Source: Arthrobacter sp. TMP15 (GTDB lineage Bacteria; Actinomycetota; Actinomycetes; Actinomycetales; Micrococcaceae). Taken from it: DNA of 64,000 nt. Below the pieces are notes generated by a model. That model searched no databases. It saw only the letters and a program-made list of their open reading frames with translations, and was not told the DNA's origin. The stretch spans positions 2,790,001-2,854,000 of the forward strand of contig NZ_CP154262.1 of the NCBI RefSeq assembly GCF_039529835.1, read 5' to 3'. A program made the position numbers and the translations under genes. Shown here one piece after another: positions 27,986 through 37,646 of this stretch (the stretch's first letter is position 1; each line of letters opens with the position of its first letter).

Positions 27986-28929
27986 TCGCTTTCACCTGGC
28001 TCCAAAATACGGCCGCCGTACCAGTGCTCAATCAAGGACCGGGCAATGGAGAGCCTGTGTGAGACCACAGCTTCACCATTGGATACGGCGCTCTGCAGTT
28101 CTTCCCTGGAGAACCACCTCGCTTCCCTGACCTCAACATTGTCAGGTGTTGCAACAGTGTCATTGGTATAACCAATAAATCCAAGCATCAGTGACCGCGG
28201 AAACGGCCATGCTTGTGAAGAAATGTAGTCCAGGGAGTGCAAGTGCACGCCCACTTCTTCAGCAATCTCACGTACTGCTGCCTGTTCGGCGCTCTCGCCA
28301 GCCTCAACGAAACCAGCCACGGTCGAGTACCTGTGTTTTTCCCACTGGAAGTTACTTGCCAATAAAATCCTGTCATCGCTCCCCACAATGGCCACTATGG
28401 CAGCCGGGTCAGTACGCGGAAAGTGTACGGATCCATCCTGGGCGCACAAACGCATCCACCCTGCAGACTTGATCTCGGTGGGGCTGCCACAGCGCGGGCA
28501 CCGTGTATGGCTTCCATGCCAATTGGCAACGGCTTGAGCCTGCACAAAAACTTCCGCATCAAAGGTGTTTAAACCGTAGGCCACATCCCGGTACCCCGCG
28601 AAGCTGGTTCCCTGCGGCACCCAACTGAAGTCTCCGGCGTCGTTCGCAAGAGCATGGAGGACAATGTCAGTGCCAACCGGCAGCTGGTGACTTTGGCCAG
28701 CCAGCATTTTGCCCAAGTAAACGGTGTTGGTTCCTGCTGGCGGCGTTGCGGGAAGTTTGGCAGGATCAAAATATCCTAGTCCGGACCCATCCATCAGAGC
28801 CTTACCTTGGTGGAAAAATACCACCCGATAGGTGCCCTCACCAAGCACCGCCGCTAGGTAGCCTGGTTCGCTGCGCTGCTCGCATTGCCGATCAAGGCCA
28901 GTTTCAGGAAACGAATTGGATGTCATCAT
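27982..28929 (-). CDS. nudC: NAD+ diphosphatase NudC
   Basis: The 315-residue Nudix hydrolase has an N-terminal domain, a zinc-ribbon remnant (Cys144, Cys147, Cys162; the fourth position is not an obvious Cys), the Nudix box GFVEAGESAEQAAVREIAEE (~206-225), and SQAWPFPRS, the array that defines NADH pyrophosphatases. It splits NAD(H) to NMN(H) and AMP and may remove NAD caps from RNA. Two adjacent ATGs (28929, 28926) are possible starts. ATGA overlap with uvrD2 makes one transcriptional unit. Confidence 0.92.
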   Translation of the reverse strand: MMTSNSFPETGLDRQCEQRSEPGYLAAVLGEGTYRVVFFHQGKALMDGSGLGYFDPAKLPATPPAGTNTVYLGKMLAGQSHQLPVGTDIVLHALANDAGDFSWVPQGTSFAGYRDVAYGLNTFDAEVFVQAQAVANWHGSHTRCPRCGSPTEIKSAGWMRLCAQDGSVHFPRTDPAAIVAIVGSDDRILLASNFQWEKHRYSTVAGFVEAGESAEQAAVREIAEEVGVHLHSLDYISSQAWPFPRSLMLGFIGYTNDTVATPDNVEVREARWFSREELQSAVSNGEAVVSHRLSIARSLIEHWYGGRILEPGESE

Positions 28930-28980
28930 GTTTCTACCGTACGCATCCGGTGCCCAAATTTGTATTTAGCCCCTCCTGAA

Positions 28981-28989
28981 TGTGGATAA
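28981..28989. promoter_or_regulatory. perfect DnaA box in the nudC / phosphotransferase intergenic region
   Basis: TGTGGATAA is the exact complement of TTATCCACA. It lies 52 bp upstream of nudC and 127 bp before the divergent phosphotransferase-like gene. It is the second exact copy in a 4.3-kb stretch; the other is at 24669. Confidence 0.45.
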
Positions 28990-29115
28990 CCTGGGACCGC
29001 GATCCAACGCATAAAAACAAGCAAGAACATGGCTACAGCAAGGAGTTCTCGCGACTCGCCGCCGCAACGGCGCTGCTATAGTGCCTTCGCGTTCTACGGT
29101 AGAGAGGTGAGAAGA

Positions 29116-30468
29116 ATGACTGCAATCGAATTGGCCGCCATAGCCAGCGCCGCCGTGCCCGGACTCAACGTCACTGCCTTCGGCCCGGAGCCTGACGATA
29201 CCGCCGATTTTTGTTCGGCACTACTGGTTGATTCGGAAGAAAGACGCTGGCGAGTTCGCTCCCCCCGCCATGCCGAAGCCAGCACGCGGCTGGAGACCGA
29301 GCGCCAGGTTTTGCGCGCCTTCTCCCCAGGCATCCGCGCGGAATTGCCCTTCCTGCTTCCCACCGTAGCCGGTACCGTACGCCAAGGTGAGCTCATCACC
29401 TTCGTGTACTCGCACATCCCTGGCAAGGCCGAATCTGTTGAGCATCTTGCTTCCGCGAGCGCCGCACTGGCACTGGAAATCGGTACCGCAATGGCCGCTA
29501 TCCACGATCTGCCCCAAGAACTTGTCACCACCTATGACTTGCCCAGCTACACAGCGAACGAGTTTCGTCAGCGCAAATTAAACGAACTTGATCAATCAGC
29601 CACCACAGGAAAAATTCCTCCCTCGCTCCTGCGTCGCTGGGAGCACGCCATGGAAGACGTGGCGTTGTGGCGTTTCAATGCGTGTGTTGTCCACGGCGAC
29701 CTGCACGAGGACAATATTCTTCTTGCCGGCAACCAAGTCACGGCAGTGATCGGCTGGACCGATTTGAGGATCGGTGACCCTGCTGATGATTTCGCGTGGC
29801 TGGTGGCCGTGAATGACCCCGAATTCGTTGACACTGTCATGCAGGCGTACTCGGCTGCCCGGAACGAAACACCGGACCCGCACCTGCTGCGCCGTGCAGC
29901 CCTGAGCGCTGAATTTGCGCTGGCCCAATGGCTTGTCAAGGGCTATGCCGCTGACAGTGCGCGCATGGTTGAGGACGCCGAGCAGATGCTCAAGACCCTG
30001 GAAACTGACATTGCCACACACGGTGGACAGCCCATCAGTGTGGAGCCGCCTGCCATCATCGCTGCGGCGCCGGTCAAGGCCCCAGCTGTCCCTGTTAGCC
30101 CGGAACACGTTTCCACTCCGGAGCCTGCGTCAAAAACTGTTGTAGATACACCGCTGCCGCAGAAACTGCCGGCAACAAGCACTGCTTCAGAAAAGAACGA
30201 CGACGATTCCGACGCCGCTATTGCCCGAGTAGGGGTCACCCCAATTACCCATCCGGATGAACTCCCAAAGCTGGGATCGGACTCCACAAAGGCGAGCGAA
30301 CCCTCCGAATCCGACCTTTCTGCTGATGCTGCTGATTCTGCTGATGCTGTTGATTCTGTTACCCAACCCGCACAGAAGCCAGAGGCTAGTTCTGCCGCGG
30401 ATTCCGTGCAGCCACTAGCGGAAGACGTGGACACCACAGCCATGAAAGTTATCCCACTAAAAAAGTAG
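29116..30468 (+). CDS. aminoglycoside/macrolide phosphotransferase-like kinase with disordered tail
   Basis: Residues ~1-290 form an APH-type kinase fold: catalytic HGDLHEDN (193-200), metal loop IGWTD (212-216) and GDPADDFAW. Macrolide 2'-phosphotransferases have similar wording, though the common IDW is IGW here. The C-terminal ~150 residues are Ala/Ser/Pro/Asp-rich and look disordered. The frame is open from 29029; the ATG at 29116 is preceded by GAGGTGAGAAGA and begins at the domain start. Mycobacteria have an unrelated gene at this place between nudC and adnB. A resistance role cannot be assumed; metabolite kinases share this fold. Confidence 0.75.
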   Translation: MTAIELAAIASAAVPGLNVTAFGPEPDDTADFCSALLVDSEERRWRVRSPRHAEASTRLETERQVLRAFSPGIRAELPFLLPTVAGTVRQGELITFVYSHIPGKAESVEHLASASAALALEIGTAMAAIHDLPQELVTTYDLPSYTANEFRQRKLNELDQSATTGKIPPSLLRRWEHAMEDVALWRFNACVVHGDLHEDNILLAGNQVTAVIGWTDLRIGDPADDFAWLVAVNDPEFVDTVMQAYSAARNETPDPHLLRRAALSAEFALAQWLVKGYAADSARMVEDAEQMLKTLETDIATHGGQPISVEPPAIIAAAPVKAPAVPVSPEHVSTPEPASKTVVDTPLPQKLPATSTASEKNDDDSDAAIARVGVTPITHPDELPKLGSDSTKASEPSESDLSADAADSADAVDSVTQPAQKPEASSAADSVQPLAEDVDTTAMKVIPLKK

Positions 30469-30483
30469 CGCCCTTCCTCCGTC

Positions 30484-33400
30484 TCAGGCTGAGTAGGCGT
30501 TGCGAACGATCGCTTCCAGTTCTTCCTGCCCGGCGAGATCCACGGGACGAATGAGCTTGTCCTGACCCACGTAATAAAAGGCTGCTCTGACCTGTTCAAG
30601 CGGAACGTCCTGCAGTCGCGACCATGCCAGCCTGTACACAGCCAGCTGTACACCACGCACCGCCAGCTGCGGAGCCGAAGGTACTTTCCCTGTTTTCCAG
30701 TCGATCAGGTCCCATCCTCCATCTGCATCGCGGAAGACAGCGTCGATGCGGCCACGGACAACCACGTCTGCCACCCGGGTTTCGATGGGTACCTCAAGCT
30801 CCGCGGGGGTTCTGGCAGCCCATTGGGAACTCTTGAACGTTTCCTGCATGTCAGCCAGGCCGTAGGCTTCATCCACATAGGCGTCCGCCCCGATCTCTTC
30901 ACCCAAGTCGAGTTGGCCGGTCGTTGCAAAAAATTCTTCAATCCAGGTGTGGAACGCCGTTCCTTTGCGGGCGGCCATGCCGGGCTTGGTGGGCACTGGG
31001 CGGCGCATGGCACGGGTAACTTTTTCGGGGTCCTCCCCCAGCGCCACCAGGCGGGAAGCAGAAATATGTGGGGGTAGTTCCACTCTCAGCTGGTCTGTTT
31101 CCACTTGTTCTTGGGCCAGCAAAACACTCATTTCTTTGCCCCAGCGAGGATTGGCGGCTAAGAATTCTTCACTTCCGTACTTAACAGAGGCGTCATTATC
31201 TCCAACCTCGGCGAAGGCGGCGGCGGCGAGGGCGGCGGAGACTGCGGCGGCGGATCGTTCCACACCAGTTCGGCGGCCTACCCGCACAGCCACCCCTGCC
31301 CTGCCGACGATCTCGGGCCCGTTGAGCGGATCATAGGGCCATTGGGCGCTTTCCGCGCCCGCACTGACAGGGTTGAGCGCACCTTCTTCAGGGTCTGGCG
31401 CCCACGCTCCGAGACCAGCACTCTGTGTTGCCCCTTCAGTCAGTGGCAACAACTCCATCAGAAAGGGTGAGGGTGCCAGCGGCTTCTTTCCACTGCCCCA
31501 CACCGTGGCGGAACACATCAAAAAATCCCGGGCGCGGGTAAAGGCCACGTACGCTAAACGACGTTCCTCTTCCTTGGCGTGGAGGAGAACATCGTCGGCA
31601 AAAAGTTTCTCATTCTCCATCAAGGTCTTCAGGTCCGGCACATTGGTGTCCCATTCGGGCAGATCACCAACGTCCCCACGCAAAGGCCACGGCAACGATT
31701 TAGCTCCGGTGCTCCAGCGATCAGCGCGTGCGCTGGGGAAGGCGCCTGCATTCATGCCCGGCACAAACACCACGTCCCATTCCAGTCCTTTGGAGGCGTG
31801 GACAGTCAGTAGCGCCACGGCGTCAGGGTTGCTTTCAACCGGCGTCATTTCCAGCCCGCCCTCTTCCGATTCTGCCGTTTCAAGCCAAGCGAGGAAGGCA
31901 TCCAAGTCAACACGTTGTGCGGCCTGCATGAACTGTGCCGCCGCCTCAGCAAAAGCGTCCAGGTGGCGCCGTGCGTGGTGGATGCTGGAGCCGGGTTTAG
32001 CAGCCAGTTCTATGTCCAGCAGCATGGTTTTCTCCACGACACCGAGCAGATCGCCCAGGTCCTCACCCACAAAAGTGCGCAGCATCCGCAGCTCATCCCG
32101 CAGCACTAAAAGTCGGGCTCTTGCTGCTTCGCTCAGCGGCCGTGCCCCCTTGGGCCAGTAATCCTGGCTCAAATAATCCAGCGCTTCCACCAGCGAGGAA
32201 GCATCCACCAAATCAGCACTAACCACTGTTGCATCGGCAGGTTTGGATGATTCAACTGCTACCGGCTGTGCACTTCCGGCCCGCAAGGTTGACGCGTCAA
32301 AATCCACCCTGTTGTGGGCCGCCCATTCCCGTTGTCGTGCCAGATACCGGGCCCAATCAGAGAAAGCCATCAGGTCCGCAGGACCAATCCGCCACCGCGC
32401 CCCCGTCAACAATCGCATGAGTGCATCCGAGCGCCCGGGATCGGCAATCACCCTCAAGGTGGCAACAAGGTCCACTATTTCTGGCATGCCCAGCAGCCCG
32501 CTCAACCCCACAATTTCGTACGGGATGCCACGTGCTTCGAACACAGATTGGAGCTTTGAAAATTGCGCACGACGCCGGCATAACACGGCCACTGTCATGG
32601 CACCCTGGCTGCCACCACGGTGGGTGAAATCACCTTTGCTCTCCAAAATCTGCGCAGCAACTGCTTGGGCCTCATCTAGTTCTGTTTCGTAGCGTGCAAG
32701 AAGCACCTCCCCCATGGGTGCATTGGGTTTTTCACGTAAGGGCGAGACTACTACTCGCGGCCCGGCCGCTGCCCTTTGCGCCTCGCTCAGTCCGGCAGCC
32801 AGTTTGGTGTTGGCCTTCCGGGTTTGTGCAAGTGTCAGTTCAGCCGACATCACATTTGCGCTCGCCAAAATGTGCGCTGAGTTACGCCAAGCGATGGTGA
32901 GCTCAGCCGTTGCAGCGTAGCTGCCATCGCTTTTGAGAAATATTTCCGGGAAGCGGAAGAGCTGCCCGGCCGAGGCGCCCCGAAACCCGTAAATTGATTG
33001 ATGCGGATCCCCCACAGCCGTGACAGGGTGAGCGTCACCGTACAGCTCAGCGAAGAGCTGCAGCTGTGCATGGGAAGTATCTTGAAATTCATCCAGCAGC
33101 ACTACTTTGTGGCGTTGGCGTTCCATGTCTCCTGCATGCGGAACTTCCTGGGCAATCCGGGCGGCCAGAGCTACCAGATCACCGTAGTCAAGGACGTTGC
33201 GACGGCGCTTGGCCTGAGCATATTTTTGCACCAGCGCGGCCACAGAAGCCCGGGTCCGCAGAACATCCAACTGCTTGTTCACTATGGCAGTACGGGGTTT
33301 GTTGGTTTCGGCAATATAGGGCAAAGAATCGAAGGCTACCAGGTAGTCGTTGATAGTTGCCAGAACTTGCTCGGGATCCTGGAGATGCTCGGCGCATTCA

Positions 33401-34002
33401 CCGGCAAGGTCCATCACTGATTGGATCAATGTGGATTTTGCCGCTGTGAAGTGTTCGTGGGCTCCGTCGTGCGCTTCAACTACTTCACTGGCCAGCTGCC
33501 ACGCTTCAGCCGCGCCCAGCACCACGGCATCGCGCTCAATGCCTAATCGCAGACCATAGTCGGTGACAATACCGCTGGCATAAGAGTGGTAGGTGGAGAC
33601 GTTAGGCTCCAGTGCATCTCTGGCAGAAGCGGCAGGAGCGAGTTCAATCTCACCCGAGCGAGCCAGCGTGCCCAATCTATCCAGCTGCCCGCGAATCCGC
33701 GATGCCAGTTCCCCGGCAGCCTTGCGGGTAAAAGTGACTCCGAGGATTTCCTCTGGCAGGACCAACCCGTTGGCAACCAACCACACCACCCTGTCCGCCA
33801 TTGTTGTTGTCTTCCCGGAGCCTGCCCCGGCAATCACAAGCAGCGGTTCAAGAGGTGATGAGATAATGGCGGCCTGCTCCGCCGTAGGAGGACGCTGCTC
33901 CAACAACTCCGCCAATTCATAGGGACTCAACAGGGGACGCGCAGGTTGGGACGCCGGGCCCGCCAGCGTCCGGGCTACCAAATTATTCGTTCCGTGGCTC
34001 AT
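30484..34002 (-). CDS. adnB: AdnB-type helicase-nuclease subunit
   Basis: This 1172-residue protein has a UvrD-like motor and a C-terminal RecB-family nuclease. Walker A is GAGSGKT (Lys64), motif II is LLDEFQDT, and later motifs include LLTVHASKGLEWDVVFVPGM and RRLAYVAFTRARDFLM. The nuclease core is GRIDAVFRD ... DLIDWKTGK (Asp1101, Lys1103). With AdnA it forms the dimeric motor-nuclease that resects DNA double-strand breaks in mycobacteria; AdnB is the leading motor. The start ATG overlaps the adnA stop by ATGA. A copy of the dispersed 21-nt repeat falls in frame in the linker as EVGDNDA. Confidence 0.92.
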   Translation of the reverse strand: MSHGTNNLVARTLAGPASQPARPLLSPYELAELLEQRPPTAEQAAIISSPLEPLLVIAGAGSGKTTTMADRVVWLVANGLVLPEEILGVTFTRKAAGELASRIRGQLDRLGTLARSGEIELAPAASARDALEPNVSTYHSYASGIVTDYGLRLGIERDAVVLGAAEAWQLASEVVEAHDGAHEHFTAAKSTLIQSVMDLAGECAEHLQDPEQVLATINDYLVAFDSLPYIAETNKPRTAIVNKQLDVLRTRASVAALVQKYAQAKRRRNVLDYGDLVALAARIAQEVPHAGDMERQRHKVVLLDEFQDTSHAQLQLFAELYGDAHPVTAVGDPHQSIYGFRGASAGQLFRFPEIFLKSDGSYAATAELTIAWRNSAHILASANVMSAELTLAQTRKANTKLAAGLSEAQRAAAGPRVVVSPLREKPNAPMGEVLLARYETELDEAQAVAAQILESKGDFTHRGGSQGAMTVAVLCRRRAQFSKLQSVFEARGIPYEIVGLSGLLGMPEIVDLVATLRVIADPGRSDALMRLLTGARWRIGPADLMAFSDWARYLARQREWAAHNRVDFDASTLRAGSAQPVAVESSKPADATVVSADLVDASSLVEALDYLSQDYWPKGARPLSEAARARLLVLRDELRMLRTFVGEDLGDLLGVVEKTMLLDIELAAKPGSSIHHARRHLDAFAEAAAQFMQAAQRVDLDAFLAWLETAESEEGGLEMTPVESNPDAVALLTVHASKGLEWDVVFVPGMNAGAFPSARADRWSTGAKSLPWPLRGDVGDLPEWDTNVPDLKTLMENEKLFADDVLLHAKEEERRLAYVAFTRARDFLMCSATVWGSGKKPLAPSPFLMELLPLTEGATQSAGLGAWAPDPEEGALNPVSAGAESAQWPYDPLNGPEIVGRAGVAVRVGRRTGVERSAAAVSAALAAAAFAEVGDNDASVKYGSEEFLAANPRWGKEMSVLLAQEQVETDQLRVELPPHISASRLVALGEDPEKVTRAMRRPVPTKPGMAARKGTAFHTWIEEFFATTGQLDLGEEIGADAYVDEAYGLADMQETFKSSQWAARTPAELEVPIETRVADVVVRGRIDAVFRDADGGWDLIDWKTGKVPSAPQLAVRGVQLAVYRLAWSRLQDVPLEQVRAAFYYVGQDKLIRPVDLAGQEELEAIVRNAYSA
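31189..31209 (-). repeat. dispersed 21-nt repeat inside adnB
   Basis: Read on the minus strand this is GAGGTTGGAGATAATGACG followed by CC. It differs by one base from the intergenic copy at 17842-17862. In the adnB frame it encodes EVGDNDA in an Ala-rich linker before the nuclease domain. Confidence 0.8.
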
Positions 34003-37000
34003 TCGGTGATCTGTTTCCCTTCAGGACACAGCGGACAAATGGTGGGCAGGGGGCAGCCGTTGCGTTCGGACCAGTCTGCGCCATGGCGGGCGGGGAAGAC
34101 AGCCTGTGCCATGAGCAGGGCCGCCTCCATAACCTTCCGGGTTGGATCGTTTTCACTGCCTGCCACCATGGCGGGCTGATCCTGCGTTTTCACGTTCTTT
34201 GTGCCATCACCTAGTGGTAGCAACGCTGCCCCGCCCGAGCTGGCGCCAAAGAGCCCGGCAGCCTCGGCTTGTGCGGAGAACGCACCAGCCGAGAGAGCCA
34301 CTTGATAGGCGCCGAGTTGAGGATGTTCAAGAACCTGGTCCTTGGTGGGTTTAGTGCGGCCGGTCTTGATATCAACAATTATCAAGTTCCCGTTTGCGTC
34401 CGCTTCAAGCCTGTCTACCTGCCCACGCAAGCGCACCACGCGGGCGGGTGGCGGCTGCGCAAGACCACTTGTGTCAGTGTCTTCTGCTTCAGGTGCGCCA
34501 CCATCAGCGGAACTCAGTGAGGCGTCCTTTGTATCAGGCACTGCTGTATCAGGCACTGCTGTATCAGGCACTGCTGTATCAGGCACTGCGCTGCTTGGAA
34601 TCCCGGTGCTGGACGAGAAAGTGCCGGGCAAGAAAGTGCTGGGCAAGATGCCGTCAGGTAGTTCGCCTACGTCAACGCTGAAATTTTCTTCAACACCCAA
34701 GAGCGTTCGCCCCTGTTGCCTGGCCTCAATGACATATTGGGCCAGTTTGCCCAGCATTTCTTGGGCGCGTTTGTAATCAAGATCGCTTTCCCACGACTCG
34801 GGAAGCCCCAGAGACGGCCAACGTTTATCCAACTCCGCCAGATATTCGTGGCCGGCACCATTGGGGATGTCCTGCGCAATGCTGTGGATGAGCGTCCCAA
34901 GGCTGCGAGCGAAGTCTGTTGTGGCGTCTCCGCCGGCGGCGCGGATGAACCAATTTAGCGGGGATTTAAGCACCTCCTCGACTTTTGATGGCGAGACGTT
35001 CACCGGTTCTCCGGGTGCCACAATGGGCCCATCGGAGCTCAAGGGCAACAAACCCCACCACTGATGAGGATCCGCCCCGGGCACGTCTTCGCCTACCAAC
35101 ACCGCCAGCATCCTGGCAGCCTCAGGGTTGGTGCGCATTTCCGATTCTTGCCGCAGCTCCGCCACCAGCGAGCGCAAGGTCATGGGACGCGGCACTTGTT
35201 CTACTGGACGCACGGGGTATTGGGACTCACCACCAGAATCAGTGACAGGAACGTAGGGCGCTGCAAGGTCGATGAACTGGGAAGGCTGAAGATCATGACC
35301 TGCCGCGGCTGTGAGGATAAGGATATGGCTGGCTCGTGAAATGGCCGCCGCAAAGCTGCGCAACTCGTCGTAACGGATATCCCTGAGTCTGGCGGCAGGT
35401 TCAATTTGGTGGGCTGCCTGCGCCCCTTTTTCAAGCACGTCCACAAGTAATTGACTGCCGAGCAGTTCCCCGCGCAAGCGGGTATTGGGCCAAACTCCCT
35501 CCTGCAGCCCGGCGACAATGACGATGGGCCATTCCCGCCCAGCAGCACTTGCCGGGGTCACAATCTCAACGGCATCGGTACGTTGGGCCCGCGCTGCCAA
35601 CGTGTCCATCGGCAGTTCTTGACTCATCAGGTAATCCAGGAACTGTTGCGGACTGGATCCTGGCAGCTGGTCAACGTAACGTTCAGCCGTTTGGAATAAT
35701 GCCATCACCGCATCCAAGTCCCTGTCGGCCCGGATGCCTGTGGGACCGCCGCGTAGAGCCTGCGCTTCCCATGTTCCGGAGCTGTCACAGGCCTCCCACA
35801 GCGCCCATAGGACTGTTTCAGCGTTGGCTCCCGGCTGAGCCACTGCTTCGCGCCCAGCCGCGATCATGGCGGCGATTCTGGCAGCATTGGCAGCCTCCCA
35901 ACCAAGCGGAGCCAGCTTTTGCGAGTTCAGCAGCGCTTCAACCAACAGCTCATCGCTAGCTCGGCCACCTCCGACATGGCGCTCTTGCTGCCGCAGCGCC
36001 TGCCGAAGTCTCCTCAAATGCAATGCCGTTGAACGCCCTATCCGCGAGGTGAGCAGCGCAACGCAAGCCTCGGCGTCTAGGGTTTCCGGCGCCAAGGCAA
36101 TGCCAAACGCCTCAAGCAAAGGACGAACTGCAGGCTCGTCACGCACAGGATTTTCCGCCACAGGCACCTTGACGGCGATACCTTGGGCACTTAGATAACG
36201 CTGTAAGGCAGCCAGTGCCGACCCGGTACGGACAATAACCGCGATCTCGCTCAGGCTGTGACCACCTAAGTGCTGTAAGTGCAGAATCCGTTCGGCAACC
36301 AGGCGGAGTTCGTGAACTTCCGAAGCAACAAAATGCGCACTGACATACGAGACTTTGTCCGGGTCTTTACGCAGCTCTTGGCGCGGCACCGGTCCAGGTT
36401 CCCCGCCGGCCGGTTCAGTCGCGTTGATCGCCTCAGCATGGGGTGCCGCTGCGTGGCCACCATGCCGGCCAGCCAACGCCTCTGGCCAAGCCAGTTCGCG
36501 TGCCTTGTGGCCGCCACGGATCTGAAAAATACGGTCAGCGACCCCGGACCAGGCAGCTGCCAGGGGTTTGCTCATGCGATGCGATGTGGACAACGCAAAC
36601 TGCTGCAAAGGATGCTCTGGTGTTGACAGGGAATGGGTCAGCGATGCAACAAGATCCGGCCGGGCGCCGCGGAACCCCTGAACAACAGTGTCTGGCGAGG
36701 CTGCCACAAGCACGTCTTTTCCCTGGCCAACCAAGTGCAGAAGTTCGTGCACGGCTTTGTTGGCTTCCTGAATGTCATCAACAACAATCAACGCCAACCG
36801 CTTGCGCTCCTGGTCCAGGAAATCTGAGTCAAGGCGCAGAAGAGTTGTCGCGGCAGTGATGATCCCCGCAGGGTCAAAGGAACCTGACTTGCCCCAATCC
36901 ACAACGTCACGGTATTCCTTATACAACGACGCCGCCGCAACCCAGTCAGGGCGCCGATTGGCTGCACCCAATTCGGCAAGCTCCTCAGGGACCAACCCGT

Positions 37001-37646
37001 ATTCAATAACCCTGTCAAAAAGCTGGCGGATCTCTTGCCGGAATCCGCGGGTTTCAAGAGCCTGAGTGAGTTCCTTTGGCCACGCCGGCACCGTACCCAG
37101 ACCCATGGCGTGCCCCGCCAATAGGTCCCGAATGATCAGATCCTGCTCGGGTCCGCTCATGAGCCGTGGCGCACTCTCAAGGTGTGGCATACGCCCTTCA
37201 ACTTTAGCCCTGCGCAACAGATCAAAGGCATAAGATGACCAGGTCCTGGCCGGAGAAGTACTTAAACTCTTGGTGAGCCGGGCACTAAAACCATCACGAA
37301 GCCTCGCTGCAGCCAGCCGAGACGGTGCCAGCAGAAGAGCACCTGCAGGATCAACGCCGTCGTGCTCCATCCGCTTGAGAGCAGCTTCAATAAGCACAGT
37401 GGATTTACCAGTTCCGGGAGCACCCCACAACAAAACAGGACCCGACCCAGGACCCAGATCAATAACAGCCTGCTGATCCAAACTGAACTGTGGAACACTC
37501 TTGGCACTGTTGACAGGAGCAACAAGGGTCAACTCGGGCAGTTCAAACCGGCCAGGGCGCTCCGGCTGTGCCTTTGTAGACCTACCCTCTTTGGGCGCGT
37601 TGGACGCCGTGTGCCTCTCCTGCGAATGCTGTGCCTCTGTGCTCAT
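33999..37646 (-). CDS. adnA: AdnA-type helicase-nuclease subunit
   Basis: This 1215-residue partner of AdnB has Walker A GAPGTGKS (Lys81) but a diverged motif II, IVVDDIQEA, instead of DExQD, in keeping with a weaker motor. The C-terminal nuclease has RLRGQVDRLEAD then IIVDIKTGRTK (Asp1092, Lys1094) and ends with a Cys cluster CPLPTICPLC that may hold iron-sulphur. About 50-70 residues before the nuclease Asp is a disordered insertion with four PDTAV-type units from a 15-nt tandem repeat. The gene overlaps both neighbours by ATGA and lies first of the adnA-adnB pair, as in mycobacteria. Confidence 0.9.
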   Translation of the reverse strand: MSTEAQHSQERHTASNAPKEGRSTKAQPERPGRFELPELTLVAPVNSAKSVPQFSLDQQAVIDLGPGSGPVLLWGAPGTGKSTVLIEAALKRMEHDGVDPAGALLLAPSRLAAARLRDGFSARLTKSLSTSPARTWSSYAFDLLRRAKVEGRMPHLESAPRLMSGPEQDLIIRDLLAGHAMGLGTVPAWPKELTQALETRGFRQEIRQLFDRVIEYGLVPEELAELGAANRRPDWVAAASLYKEYRDVVDWGKSGSFDPAGIITAATTLLRLDSDFLDQERKRLALIVVDDIQEANKAVHELLHLVGQGKDVLVAASPDTVVQGFRGARPDLVASLTHSLSTPEHPLQQFALSTSHRMSKPLAAAWSGVADRIFQIRGGHKARELAWPEALAGRHGGHAAAPHAEAINATEPAGGEPGPVPRQELRKDPDKVSYVSAHFVASEVHELRLVAERILHLQHLGGHSLSEIAVIVRTGSALAALQRYLSAQGIAVKVPVAENPVRDEPAVRPLLEAFGIALAPETLDAEACVALLTSRIGRSTALHLRRLRQALRQQERHVGGGRASDELLVEALLNSQKLAPLGWEAANAARIAAMIAAGREAVAQPGANAETVLWALWEACDSSGTWEAQALRGGPTGIRADRDLDAVMALFQTAERYVDQLPGSSPQQFLDYLMSQELPMDTLAARAQRTDAVEIVTPASAAGREWPIVIVAGLQEGVWPNTRLRGELLGSQLLVDVLEKGAQAAHQIEPAARLRDIRYDELRSFAAAISRASHILILTAAAGHDLQPSQFIDLAAPYVPVTDSGGESQYPVRPVEQVPRPMTLRSLVAELRQESEMRTNPEAARMLAVLVGEDVPGADPHQWWGLLPLSSDGPIVAPGEPVNVSPSKVEEVLKSPLNWFIRAAGGDATTDFARSLGTLIHSIAQDIPNGAGHEYLAELDKRWPSLGLPESWESDLDYKRAQEMLGKLAQYVIEARQQGRTLLGVEENFSVDVGELPDGILPSTFLPGTFSSSTGIPSSAVPDTAVPDTAVPDTAVPDTKDASLSSADGGAPEAEDTDTSGLAQPPPARVVRLRGQVDRLEADANGNLIIVDIKTGRTKPTKDQVLEHPQLGAYQVALSAGAFSAQAEAAGLFGASSGGAALLPLGDGTKNVKTQDQPAMVAGSENDPTRKVMEAALLMAQAVFPARHGADWSERNGCPLPTICPLCPEGKQITE
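34531..34590. repeat. 15-bp x 4 in-frame minisatellite in adnA
   Basis: Four head-to-tail units of GTATCAGGCACTGCT (the last differs at its final base). The 15-nt period keeps the frame and gives repeated VPDTA on the minus strand, in the linker just before the nuclease catalytic motif. Confidence 0.95.

Noticed and set aside
25838-37646. Three UvrD-like helicases close together as a possible defence island
   Set aside because: They match UvrD2, AdnB and AdnA with mycobacterial gene order, so ordinary chromosomal repair explains them.
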